This document shows, piece after piece, positions 53,560 to 63,558 of a stretch of DNA of 64,000 bases. The notes below the pieces were generated by a model, which saw only the letters and a program-made list of their open reading frames with translations, was not told the DNA's origin and did no database searches. The first letter of the stretch is position 1. Each line of letters begins with the position of its first letter. Source of the DNA: Isoetes taiwanensis (lineage: Eukaryota; Streptophyta; Lycopodiopsida; Isoetales; Isoetaceae). The position numbers and the translations under genes were made by a program. The DNA lies in NCBI GenBank assembly GCA_021234155.1, contig JAJEKV010000142.1, positions 1,032,001 to 1,096,000 on the forward strand. The letters are read 5' to 3'.

Positions 53560-54715
53560 CTCGTTTGCATCTTTTCTTAATAGCAGATCCTTGCATCTTT
53601 TCTTAGGGGCTTCATTCTTTTCTTCATCTCCACATTCTTACAGCAATTTGTTTTCCAGTCAGGTACATCTCATTCCTTTGGGCATGATACAAATAACACC
53701 AGCTTCAATCTAGACCACCGCGCATTCAAGAAGATGCGTTGTATTCAGGTAGCCATTCTGCAATAACATTCAGTTCAATCTTAATGCCAAGCTTTTCTTC
53801 CCTGATATTAAACGCCCTCTGCAGTCTCATATTCTCCTGCATACGACGTCTGGCGGCACTAGTATAATGTCATTCTTGGCTAGTTTTGTATCCCCTCCCC
53901 CTCCCCCCCCCCCGCCCGATCAGACTATGCCCTCCCAGGAAGAATGCCCCTGGCGCATAGTGAAAAATTAGTGTGAGCGTGCGGATGCAGAAGCATGGGA
54001 GGGGGGCCGGATTCTTCCAAGGGGCGCGAGGGTTGGGGGGGGAGGGGGGGAGATGCCACAAAATAAAATCAGATGCGGATGCAGAAGCACTGGGAGGGGA
54101 CCCCGGATTCTACAATAGGGAGGGGGGAGGGCAGATAGTACAATCGGGGCAGGGGCCGGATAATTCAGTCGGGGGGGTCGGATAATTCAGCCCTCTCTCA
54201 TTCTTCAGCCAAAGCTATCGTCTGACCAAAAGATGAGGATCTGGCAAGCAATGTGGAGGAGAATCCTGCATGAGCTGCAGCTAAAGCGGCCGCTGTGGCT
54301 ATCATTCGGCTACAAATCTGACCTAACATTTGCAAATCATGCTTGCCTTGTCAGCTTATGCTTCACTCGGCTGCAAAATTCAGGGATTAAGATTACCTGA
54401 GGAGACTTCGTTGCCAAGATGTAGCAACGGCCATCTCAGGAACTTGGCAGAGAACTCGGATTTGAAGCACGATTCTCGAGCAAAGGGCGATCTGCAGTAG
54501 AATTAGCATGGGGTGATCTGGAGTCGGGGCCGATCTGCAGTGGAATTACCAGGTCAAAATCTGTAGCGCCATGGAAAAAGTCATAAGCTTTTTTGAGATA
54601 TTCCACTACCGCAGTTAGCAGTTAGCAAAACGCTGCCTTCAAAAATGAAACCTCTCACATCTAATTGCAAAACACTCGGTTAACTATCCAGGGAGCACTG
54701 CCATAACTTTCAGAT
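53560..54715. other. no gene recognised; G-rich patch
   Basis: C-run at 53890-53920 and G-runs at 54000-54180. AATTCAGCCGGATAATTC-like phrases are repeated near 54150-54190. No coding motif. Confidence 0.4.
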
Positions 54716-54789
54716 TATGATACTTGCTGTGGGCTGGATTCCTGCCAAATAGAGAGCAGATGCCGTAAATTTTCGCCAACCCTGCTGTA
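54716..54789. repeat. tandem duplication unit 1, split from unit 2 by the solo LTR
   Basis: Matches 55931-56003 (GTGGGCTGGATTCYTGCCAA, TAGAGAGCARATGCCGTAAA). Before the LTR inserted, the two units lay side by side with a period of about 80 bp. Confidence 0.8.
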
Positions 54790-54795
54790 ACTTTC

Positions 54796-55930
54796 TGTAG
54801 CACACCTAGGGGGTTGAGGGATAAGTACATAATTTTTACTCTTAACATCAGGTCAGGAATATTTAAAAGAATTGCAATGGTTGAGAAACAAATTGAATAC
54901 GGGTGTCTATACTAAAGTACAGTAGATATCCGAGAAAAATAGAGGTAATATATGAACTAGAATAGCAGATCTATGATTAGAGGAGATAAACTAGATAAGA
55001 ATTTGTAAGAATAGGAAGATATTTTCTTATAATTGGAAAAGAGAGGATATTGTTCTAATTTTAGAAAAGACAGATAGTATTAAAAAAGCGAAATTTAAAA
55101 CATGATAATTCGGTGAGCATTTATCAGAATGGAGTGATGTTAAGCATTCTGGAAAGCCCTCGGAGTCTAGTTTCAGAATTGGGGTGGCATCTCTCATAAC
55201 TCCTTACGGTTAGAGAGATATCGCAGAAAAGGTGGACAGGGGTCAGATAAGACTGCACGTGGAAGATCCTTTGGTGGGTAGCCGAAGCCGGATCTTTGGA
55301 GTTTCTATTGGTTTGGAGTTAATCTTTTCTTTTGTTTAGGAGTTTGTCGAAAAACTTACATGTTTTATTTTGTTATTGATTCTTTGTGTTTGTGTTTGCA
55401 AGTATAATAAAACATTAATGAATGAACCTGTATGAAAGAACCCGCCCTGAAGGGCTGGGTGGTAAAGCAACGTGCATACCAGGTGATTGGTATGTGGACG
55501 TATAGTCGTGTCCGGAACGATATACGTGTGAACCCGGGTGAAGGATTGATCATCCCTGAATCACAGTAAGTTATAAGAAGATGTTCTATGCGTGACTAAC
55601 ATTTGTGTGCCTATTGTCTGTGTGACTAACGATTCGCCCCAAGTTAAGGTAATGGTTTACCCACTTAGTCCTTCCCCGGACTAACCCCCACCACTTCTTT
55701 CTTATTTCTTATAGATTAATTTGGTAGCTTCGTGACTGTCGAGTAAGGGGAGCACGAGTGATAGTAGAGATGTTGTCATGCGTAGATTCCTACGTAGTTT
55801 GAGTTGTAACCTGAGTTTATGAATTACAAATCCTTGTTACAGAATTTTTATAAAGAAAGATATTAATTATTTGAGTTCCATAATTCTCTCTTGTTTGATT
55901 TCAAGTGTTTAACGCGCTAGGAGCGTTTCA
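54796..55930. mobile_element. solo LTR with 5-bp target-site duplication
   Basis: Starts TGTAGCACACC and ends GGAGCGTTTCA (TG...CA), length 1135 bp. It is flanked on both sides by CTTTC (54791-54795 and 55931-55935), the expected 5-bp duplication. It contains TCTAGTTTCAGAATTGGGG (shared with the LTR at 4.8-5.3 kb) and AATAAA near 55408. No internal region remains, as expected after recombination between two LTRs. The long size and termini fit a Gypsy- or Copia-type element. Confidence 0.8.
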
Positions 55931-56010
55931 CTTTCAAATTATGATAATTGCCGTGGGCTGGATTCTTGCCAAGTAGAGAGCAAATGCCGTAAATTTTTGC
56001 CAAGTTTGAT
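55931..56010. repeat. tandem duplication unit 2
   Basis: See unit 1; begins directly with the second CTTTC target copy. Confidence 0.8.
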
Positions 56011-56310
56011 TTTTTTAAATTCTTGAACCAATTGCCACTGCCTTGAGTGAAATCATCACCTATCTTAGGTCACAGAAGGAAGGCGCAGTTGAGATTTTGT
56101 CCCTAGGTGCCGTTGCCGATAGTGGAATCTGGCCCTTATTAAACCTTATGCATCAAAACCCCTTATTTATGAATTATTTTTTTCCAACACAAAAAGTTGG
56201 TAAAAAGCATTCGCCCTAATCTCATAAGCATCAAGTTTGTAACAGAAGTATTAAAGATTATTGTATCTAAGTTTTGTTGTCTCATAATTGTATTAAAGAT
56301 TATTGTATCT
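56011..56310. other. no gene recognised
   Basis: ATTAAAGATTATTGTATCTAAG occurs twice (about 56252 and 56292) immediately left of the inverted-repeat element. Confidence 0.5.
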
Positions 56311-56313
56311 AAG

Positions 56314-56815
56314 TTTTTTTGATACAATAACTAACACATAACTACCATTAACATTAATTAACTTAAACCATTGCATCTAACATTTTTAAATTACAATCCC
56401 CCTGAAACCCCCTTTGGTTTGGGTGCATATTCACACGGGGGGTTACGTAGGGCAGCGAGAGCCCCTAAGAACTTACAATACGTGTACAAAATTAACACTA
56501 TTAAGTACATTCTCTCAAACCTTATAGTATTTTATAAACCTTAATATACAGTATACAAAAACTTGTACATGCATACCCCACAAACGAGGATCGCTATGTA
56601 CGGTCCTGATCTTGGAATAAAGGGCAAATATGCCCATCCGACAGCTCTCGTTGCCCGGAGTAACCCCCCGTGTGAATATGCACCCAAACCAAAGGGGGTT
56701 TCAGGGGGATTGTAATTTAAAAATGTTAGATGCAATGGTTTAAGTTAATTAATGTTAATGGTAGTTATGTGTTAGTTATTGTATCAAAAAAAATTTTGGG
56801 CCCTTCGGGCCCTTA
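56314..56815. mobile_element. inverted-repeat element, family C, full copy
   Basis: Left arm 56314-56465 and right arm 56642-56793. The outer 130 or so bases of the arms are complementary without a mismatch that I can find (TTTTTTTGATACAATAAC to CACACGGGGGGTTAC); the inner 20 bases are imperfect. A spacer of about 175 bp lies between. Only the right side continues into a hairpin GGGCCC-TTC-GGGCCC and TTAGGG. A single-arm relative sits inside the Helitron at 37075-37490. No coding capacity. Confidence 0.75.
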
Positions 56816-56819
56816 GGGA

Positions 56820-58700
56820 AACAAAGAGATGGCAACATCAACACACCACAACCATTGGCTGTGCACTTTTAAAACCACAACCATGTAACACAATTTCAAT
56901 GGCTATGATGTGATATGGCAACGTGCCCAACAAGATTACCTATATATATGGAAAACTTCGATGGGTTTAATTTGGTAGTGCCACCTCAATTTATAAGGTC
57001 TTGCCAATTTAGTAGTGCCATTGAAGGCTGCCATGAAGGAACTCAATTTTCTTTTTAAATAAAGTTCATCATATCTTTTAACAACAATCTCCATGACCTC
57101 ATATTTTATGCCCCTTACCTCATATGGCAATTAATAGCGAAAAGGTCACATGAAGGTCAACAAATATGAACATATTTTATTCCCCGAGTATTTAGTAGTC
57201 ACCGGAAAGGGGAAAAACTAGTCCTTTGTTTATGCTTATTTATGCTTCAGGAAAGAACATTAAATGTTGGTGCAAAGGATGCATTAAAACATCATCTATG
57301 GATATGGAAATGACGAGTAATATAAAAAAAAAAATGACAATGGTCACAAACCATTGAGCGATAGATAAGTAAGAAGAAAATACACCGTAATATAAAGCCA
57401 AAGTGTAATGTGGAAATGAAGCCAAAATGTCTCAATAATGTTGAACCGCTTTACTCTATCTCTTAGAAATATCGTGGTGCCTCTAAATAAGAATAATTTG
57501 GACGACTATGACCGGAGACCCGAACCACCGGAGCATAGGTGCTACGCCCTCCCACCACGTAAGAGAAGAATTTGGTCGCTTCCCCAAATCTTCTCACCAT
57601 GCCACACTTATCGGATATGTAGCAACAACCGGCCTAAACTGGAGTTGAAAAGCATAATGCAAAATCCTCAAATTAATTGTTACAAAGAACCAAATAGGTC
57701 TTTGCATACTAGGTAGAATCAAATCTTTCCCTTTGCAATTATGTGGCTTTCCAAGACTGTTTGATTCTTCAGATCCGGTAATGATTCTATGGTTCTGTCA
57801 AATTGTGAAATTTCCCCTTTGAACAGATTCGTTCAAGCGAGGCGTGGTCGCATACACGTAGCTTCATCGCACACCTCTAGCTTTTGCAATTGAATGAGCT
57901 AAAAGCAAAGATGTAAGACGACATTAGTGTAACGCGTAATATCAAGGTATGGCGGGTTTGGATATTGAATTAGAGGCAACTACAAAATTTTGCAACCGGT
58001 CTTGTAATGCGCAACAAAGGCAAATGCTCAATTTTTAATCGATAAAGAATTGGGTTATATTTACCGTCTGAAATCCAAATCACGTGATGCAACATGGGAT
58101 CTGAGCATCCCTAGCAAAGACACCAAAGAAGAAACGCCCTTGCGGTAGCAATCCAATACAGCAACCGAGCTTCTAACTTAAAGTGCCTCGTGCGAACCAT
58201 CTTCATGCACAGAAGAAATCCCACATCATTGTTTCTGGCCTGCAAAGATATTGCCAAACAAAGCTAGCTGCAATTTGTACAATTTATAATATCAAGCTCA
58301 TTGCAGTGGTGATTGTAACTAGCATACTATGGCAGCTCCCAAATGTGAATCAGAAGCATGTCTATCTGCATATCTATTTGTGATGAATATACTCTCTTAG
58401 AACCATCTATGAATTTGAGATTTTGAAGCACTTTGGAAGCTTCATCTACGGGTTGGGCAGTCATGGCAGCCATATTTACAGACAATTGCTCCATTGCTAC
58501 TGCCCCAGAAGTTGAACGAAACTAAACGCTAAATTCAAGCTTGGAATCTTAAATTTGATAAAGCGGAAAAACCTTTACCTGGATGTGGAGGCGGTTGCTG
58601 CCATTGATGTGCTCACAAGCAAACCCTACAGCCCTTAGCCAAATATGGTAGATAGAATGCTGGTTCTTTATTCCAAGAAACGGACTGGATTCTCTGGACA
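56820..58700. other. no gene recognised
   Basis: Short open stretches only, none with a motif. Confidence 0.4.
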
Positions 58701-58714
58701 GAAGCTCTGTGGCA

Positions 58715-59040
58715 GAACTGACATGGGAGGTTTTCATGTCAAACCGTTGGAACAACAGAAGAGACAAGCAACAGAAGAGGCAAGCAACAGAAGAGACGAC
58801 GGTTTCAGAAATCTTGCTGCCGCTCCTTCCTATAAGCCCAAATCCATACCATGCTACGAACCGATTCTCTCGGGCCGTAAGCTCGCGGGCGTAAGCCCGA
58901 CATGGGAGCTTTTCATGTCAAACCGTTGACACAACAGAGACGAAAGCAACGAAGAGGTGAGGAACGTAAGAAACGCAGCGGTTTGTAAATCTTGTCGCCG
59001 CTCCTTCCTATAAGCCCAAATCCATACCATGCTATAAATC
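58715..59040. repeat. tandem duplication, period of about 180 bp
   Basis: GACATGGGAG-TTTTCATGTC followed by AAACCGTTG, and later CCGCTCCTTCCTATAAGCCC, occur in both units (starts near 58718 and 58898). Within unit 1 a 15-bp phrase (CAACAGAAGAG) repeats three times. Confidence 0.75.
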
Positions 59041-59299
59041 CGGCTTATAGTCTGCCAAGATAGACCAAGAAAATCGATTGGAAGCTTTTCTTTGCCTTCG
59101 AAAAATATGAAGCACAGAACCTTGTATCCTTGCTCGAGCTCTGAAACCCTAATGCCCTTGAACCTTGTATCCTTGCTCAAGCTCTGAAACCCTAAAATGC
59201 CCTTGCTCGAGCTTTGCATGTTTTTTGTTTAGGATACGTTAAAAAATCATGGAAGCAACCATTGGAAAAATGACACAAAAAGCACCATGAACCTAAGCG

Positions 59300-59415
59300 C
59301 ACTCTAGATATACGCATTAGTACGTCCCACAAAATACGGCCTTCAAATCATATGAAAACCATAGAGAAAAACGTATAAAATTACAAAAAAAACCCCCTGT
59401 TATTATGCTACATAT
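59300..59415 (+). repeat. dispersed repeat family B, copy 3
   Basis: CACTCTAGATATACGCATTAG-like start, CAAATCATATGAAAACC middle and TGTTATTATGCTACAT end, as at 38150-38267. Confidence 0.65.
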
Positions 59416-60263
59416 TGCATGTCGATAAGCAGTTTCGCTTATATACGTCAACTTGTATCAACAAGTAAACCCTACAGAGAAAAAGAAGGGTGGGAATTTG
59501 AGAAAAATGTCAATGCATTCGTGTTACGGGCGACGACAGGGACTTTGAATTGAAGGAAAATGCATGACAATTATTGAGGTTCCTTAGCAAGAAGAGTGCA
59601 TGTACTCTCCTCTCTATTTTCTGACACTCTATGCCATAAAAGTAAAATGATTTTGCAATGCACTGTGCTTGCAGAATTTCACTTCATGCTCAATGCTTCC
59701 TAGTATAAACTATTTCAATATCGTCAGACTTAAGTTGCCATACTGCTAATCTTGTTTGCAAAACACCATGTCAATCAGTCCGGAAGAGATCAAAAGCCTA
59801 ACTTTTATCCCTGAATTCATGTGTGAAAGTTATGATAAAGCAATCATGTTGATTTCCTACAACAGTTTGATTGGTTTCCTCAAATGCACAACCTGCAAGA
59901 ACCTACAGTCTTTGGCAGTTCACAAAGCACCACCAAAACACCCTGTTTCTTAAATGCAATATTGCAAGGCAGTGGTGAATTGTAAAGAAAGGCTTTTCAT
60001 GCTAGCAAAAGGGAATGCTAGAAGTAGAACAATTGTATGGGAATTGGATCTGGAAAGCAAGAAATAGATTGAACACAACTCTGTAAGGAAGCTTCAAAAC
60101 CTGAGTAACTGCTGCTGGACTATGCTGCTTGCCGGATCTGGAGACATCCTACTTCTGCCGAATCTTGCTGGTCAATGCGCTCCTGCCAGATATGGAGACG
60201 ATGCAATGTAAACCATTTAAACCCTAATCTAGGTATAAGTTTTTGAAACGTATCAGCCGTGGT

Positions 60264-60350
60264 AGCAGACATAGGGGTATTTCCCTAATTTGAGAAAATA
60301 CAAGGTCTTCATAACTTGAGCGAAATACAAGGGTATTTTTCTAAATTGCC
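60264..60350 (-). repeat. dispersed repeat family A, inverted copy
   Basis: The reverse complement reads GGGCAATTTAGAAAAATACC and GTATTTTCTCAAATTAGGG, parallel to the left end of the element at 15948. Confidence 0.55.
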
Positions 60351-60639
60351 CAATATTTGGAAACATGTGAGGAAAGTTGAATTTGTATAGAGGCATATAC
60401 GTTGATCTATGGCATCCCATTCCATGAATTTAAGAAAAATCATAAGTGTTTTGTGGAATTCAGCCAGATCAGGATGCTTGCAAAGGCGGTATCCAACCCT
60501 GCTTGATTCTTTTCAGAATGGCCTTGGCACAGCTGCTAAATTCCTCTGCCCTCACTTCTTCTGCAACTCTAGCTTCGAAATTCTTCCTCCACTCCATTTG
60601 TCCATTAAATCGGCTCTGCATATCTTCGAAATTCTTCCT

Positions 60640-61085
60640 CCACTCCATTAAATCTTTGATTCAAGGATTCAATTTTAAACATTCTAACTGCAGCTTGAGA
60701 TTCTTTGGCAAGATGTGTCTGGCAGTCTGCAGGAAAATAGTGGCAGCTACTCTGTTTATTAAGCTGCTGTCAGTTGTTAAGGAAGGAATACGTGTGCCTT
60801 AGCACCTCCCTTCATTTCTGCTCTATAATCAAAACTCAGTTCTCACTTGAATCTTTGATTCATGGATTCAATTTTAAACATTCTAAATGCTATGATAACA
60901 AATCTCTTTCCAGCTTAAGATTTTTTGGCAAGATGTGTCTGGCACTGGCAGTCTGCAGAAAAATAGTGGCAGCTACTCTGTTTATTAAGCAGCTGTCAGT
61001 TGTTAAGGAAGGAATGCGTGTGGCTTAGCACCTCTAATCCATGTAATGTTCCCTTCATTTCTGCTCTAGAATCAAGGCTCAGCTC
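60640..61085. repeat. tandem duplication, period of about 206 bp
   Basis: GATTCAATTTTAAACATTCTAA, GGCAAGATGTGTCTGGCA and GTTGTTAAGGAAGGAATRCG occur in both units (starts near 60650 and 60856). The second unit has a short extra CTGGCA repeat. It is open in one frame but shows no known motif. Confidence 0.8.
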
Positions 61086-61089
61086 TCAC

Positions 61090-61720
61090 TTGGTCTTGAG
61101 TTAAATGAGTGCAAAAATGGAGATTAGCAGTTCTTGCTCAAAAATCTCTTCAGCCATGGCCACTGCACACCTTGAACTCAGAAGCCAGTAATAGATTAGA
61201 ATCAAAACCATGAGAACGTGCTTATCTGTGATTACCAGACATGAACAGGTTCAGGCTTGTTGTCCAGAGACCTAAATTTCTGTCCAACAGACCGAAAATC
61301 GGTGAAACAAGTGCCCAAAAAGAAGAGAAACCTTCTGCAAGTGACTAACAGTGCCTGTTAGCAGTGCCACATTACAAGGAATGAGTCCCAAGAAGACAGC
61401 CTTTGACCAACTGTCATCTATAAATGTCATTTACTTGAATGCCCCTGAATGGGATGATTCCCAGCCACTCAATTTCAAAAAGCTGTAGCACACATTTTCC
61501 AAGCACGATACCATAACAATGGTTATGGAAGCCAGGGTCCCTTGCTGTCAAGTACAAGCTCTCATTTTTCTATTTTCACGTTCATGAATCAGAAAGAATA
61601 GGATCACAAAAGGGTAAAAAGGATAATAAAACATAGGTTCAAGTTGCATCTAAAGCATGTGCCAGAGTACACCAAAGAATCCATTAGTCAGTTGGATTGC
61701 AAATAACCCTATTTTATGCT
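61090..61720. other. no gene recognised
   Basis: No supported coding signal on either strand. Confidence 0.4.
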
Positions 61721-61722
61721 AT

Positions 61723-62010
61723 TTAATTTACAAGGCCTCTCTCATTTACAAATTGATCTTCAAATTGCTTCAAGCATGCATCATCTTTCCAAAAATTGTC
61801 CTCATGTAGATTTTCGGCATAGACCAATATCCATCTGGGCAATAAGGATATAAAGGGACAATTGCTCAAAGCAATATCTTCCAGCTTCAAAATTGTCATG
61901 CAAATGGATAAATTTTCCAAATTTTTGAAATCCAAGACGAAATCCTGAAATTCAGAGAAATGTTGAAGCTCCAGGACGATTTTCATAGAAATTTGCCTTA
62001 AGTCTTGCAA
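61723..62010 (-). other. open frame downstream of NIP7, unidentified
   Basis: A 95-codon frame on the NIP7 strand, starting about 220 bp after the NIP7 stop. It has a repeating Leu/Phe pattern (FSEFQDFVLDFKNLENLSIC, LKLEDIALSNCPFISLLP) reminiscent of leucine-rich repeats, then an acidic tail. It could be the C-terminus of an LRR-type protein, part of a separate gene, or chance 3' flank. No domain is certain. Confidence 0.3.
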
Positions 62011-62233
62011 CTATTAGTTGATTGTTAAATGCTGATAAAATCCAAGTTTGCAAAAGAAAACTAATATTCCTTGCAAGTAATAGGTAAACAATCATCAAAA
62101 TCATTTAGAGGTCTGTTCCACAAGTGCTACCCTTTTTTATCAAAAACGTCAAAACAATAACAGCAACAAGGAAAACAAAATCTTGCTTTCCTTGCGAATC
62201 TGTAACTAAGAACTTCTTTGCTTTGCAACTACA

Positions 62234-62797
62234 TCACAGCTCATCCTCCATCCGCAAATATTCTCCAACATCATCCTGATGAAGGGCCACAATATCATTT
62301 GGATCCAACTTTCTGCAATCTTGGGTAGTTTTTGCAGCCAAACCAAACCCTAAAGGTATATCTGACATAGAATATATAACCACACCTTGGTACTGAGAAG
62401 TATTATCAGTGATTCTACCAAGGCCACTCTTAAGGACATGATTTCCATAGAGAAATGACATCTCAGAAGAAGGTTTAAGCCAAATTTTGTACTTGGCATG
62501 AGCTGCAAGAAGATCTAAGCAAGTTATAGTAAGCTGGAACTTACCGGATTTTGTAAATTTTCCAATGCAAGTGCCCAGTCCGACAAGCTTCTCACGAGAA
62601 ACATTGGTGGCCCTTTTCACAAGGGATTCGCTTACATAATATACCCGCTGCTTGTGCAACCGGAAACAGTATCGCCCAGGTTGTGAATCGGGTCCTTCCA
62701 AGGCAGGCCGCTCTACCAGATGCTTCAGATTGGAACCCACAAATTTGTGTAATTTCTCGAACACAACCGTTGTCTCTTGCTCGTCCAGAGGCCGCAT
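62234..62797 (-). CDS. NIP7: 60S ribosome subunit biogenesis protein NIP7 homolog
   Basis: 187 codons from ATG (62797) to TGA (62234-62236). It begins [16 protein letters not shown] as in known NIP7 proteins. It continues [72 protein letters not shown] and TQDCRKLDP, ending [12 protein letters not shown]7 has an N-terminal pre-PUA domain and a C-terminal PUA RNA-binding domain; it acts in the nucleolus on pre-60S particles and 27S rRNA processing. Other eukaryotes have about 180 residues; the few extra residues lie just before the CFRLH motif (GPDSQPG). No intron interrupts it. The frame is open for 20 codons upstream, but only from a GTG, and a telo-box lies there, so the ATG is the start. 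Intact and very likely functional. Confidence 0.95.
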   Translation of the reverse strand: MRPLDEQETTVVFEKLHKFVGSNLKHLVERPALEGPDSQPGRYCFRLHKQRVYYVSESLVKRATNVSREKLVGLGTCIGKFTKSGKFQLTITCLDLLAAHAKYKIWLKPSSEMSFLYGNHVLKSGLGRITDNTSQYQGVVIYSMSDIPLGFGLAAKTTQDCRKLDPNDIVALHQDDVGEYLRMEDEL

Positions 62798-62818
62798 CTT
62801 CGAAGCTCTCCGTCCTCT

Positions 62819-62827
62819 AAACCCTAA
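62819..62827 (+). promoter_or_regulatory. telo-box (AAACCCTAA) at the NIP7 5' side
   Basis: AAACCCTAA lies 22 bp upstream of the NIP7 ATG. Telo-boxes are known near the start of many plant ribosomal-protein and ribosome-biogenesis genes, often just downstream of the transcription start, which fits the gene's function. Confidence 0.6.
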
Positions 62828-62960
62828 CCTAACCCCTTCCAAAAACTCCAAATTCACAAACTATCCAATTTTACTGAAAAAAGCACTCCAAAATATTTGA
62901 CTGAAAAAACTAGTCAAACGCAATTTTAATTACTTTGCATAGCAATGTTCTGTATAAGGG

Positions 62961-63050
62961 AAAGTCCCTCTGGGCTACTTTCTGGCCTGTCAAGGTGGCC
63001 TCAGCGCGGAGGCCACCTTGACAGGCCAGAAAGTAGCCCAGAGGGACTTT
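62961..63050. repeat. perfect 42-bp inverted repeat in the NIP7 divergent promoter
   Basis: Arms 62961-63002 and 63009-63050 are exactly complementary around AGCGCG. The arms are GC-rich (AAAGTCCCTCTGGGCTACTT at the outer end). It lies 164 bp upstream of the NIP7 ATG and about 510 bp before the opposite gene. Confidence 0.95.
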
Positions 63051-63204
63051 GGCATAATGTGAAGGTTGATTACGTGTAATTCTGCCACATCATCCGTTTA
63101 AAAGAATTTCGAGGTTACTGTTCCTCCTCCTTTCTCGTCTGCAGCTATGGCGCTGCGGCCATAGTTCCAGCCTCATATCTTCACATTTCGTCGCCGGCCG
63201 TGTC

Positions 63205-63535
63205 GCAGACTTGTTTGTAGGCTTCTTCATGAGCCAGCGCCATTGTTTCTTTCGTTAGCGCCTTCATTTTTCGATAACGTCTTCAAGATTTCGAAGATCG
63301 GGTGTTCTTTGTTCCAAAAGTGGTGAAGATCGAGGTTTCCGTGGTATTTTTCCGAGTCTTGAGTTGTTGCAGTGAGTCTTCGTCAGATTCCTAATGGTGC
63401 ATTTTAGTTTTGAAAGATCGGCGAGTCTCAAAGCCCTTTCTTGGCTTGTTCATGAGCCTGCGCCTTCTTTTTGTCGGTAGCGCCTTGATTTCTCGGCTTG
63501 CATCTTGAAGATCCAAGTTTTTGTGCTGCATGTAT
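63205..63535 (+). repeat. diverged tandem duplication in the leader of the right-edge gene
   Basis: TTCATGAGCCAGCGCC..TTCTTTCGTTAGCGCCTT (about 63224) and TTCATGAGCCTGCGCC..TTTGTCGGTAGCGCCTT (about 63449) are related, with a spacing of about 225 bp. Each is followed by a TTGAAGAT-type end. Confidence 0.65.
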
Positions 63536-63558
63536 AGCTTTGAGGGTTTATTTGAAGA

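Noticed and set aside
55436-55560. tRNA-like stretch (GGGTGGTAAAGC and CCCGGGTGAAGG)
   Set aside because: It does not fold as a tRNA, the B-box is not matched, and the whole stretch lies inside the solo LTR.
62798-62857. Extended N-terminus for NIP7 (20 more codons)
   Set aside because: The extension begins at a GTG, not an ATG, covers a telo-box in the leader, and NIP7 proteins begin at the downstream MRPL.
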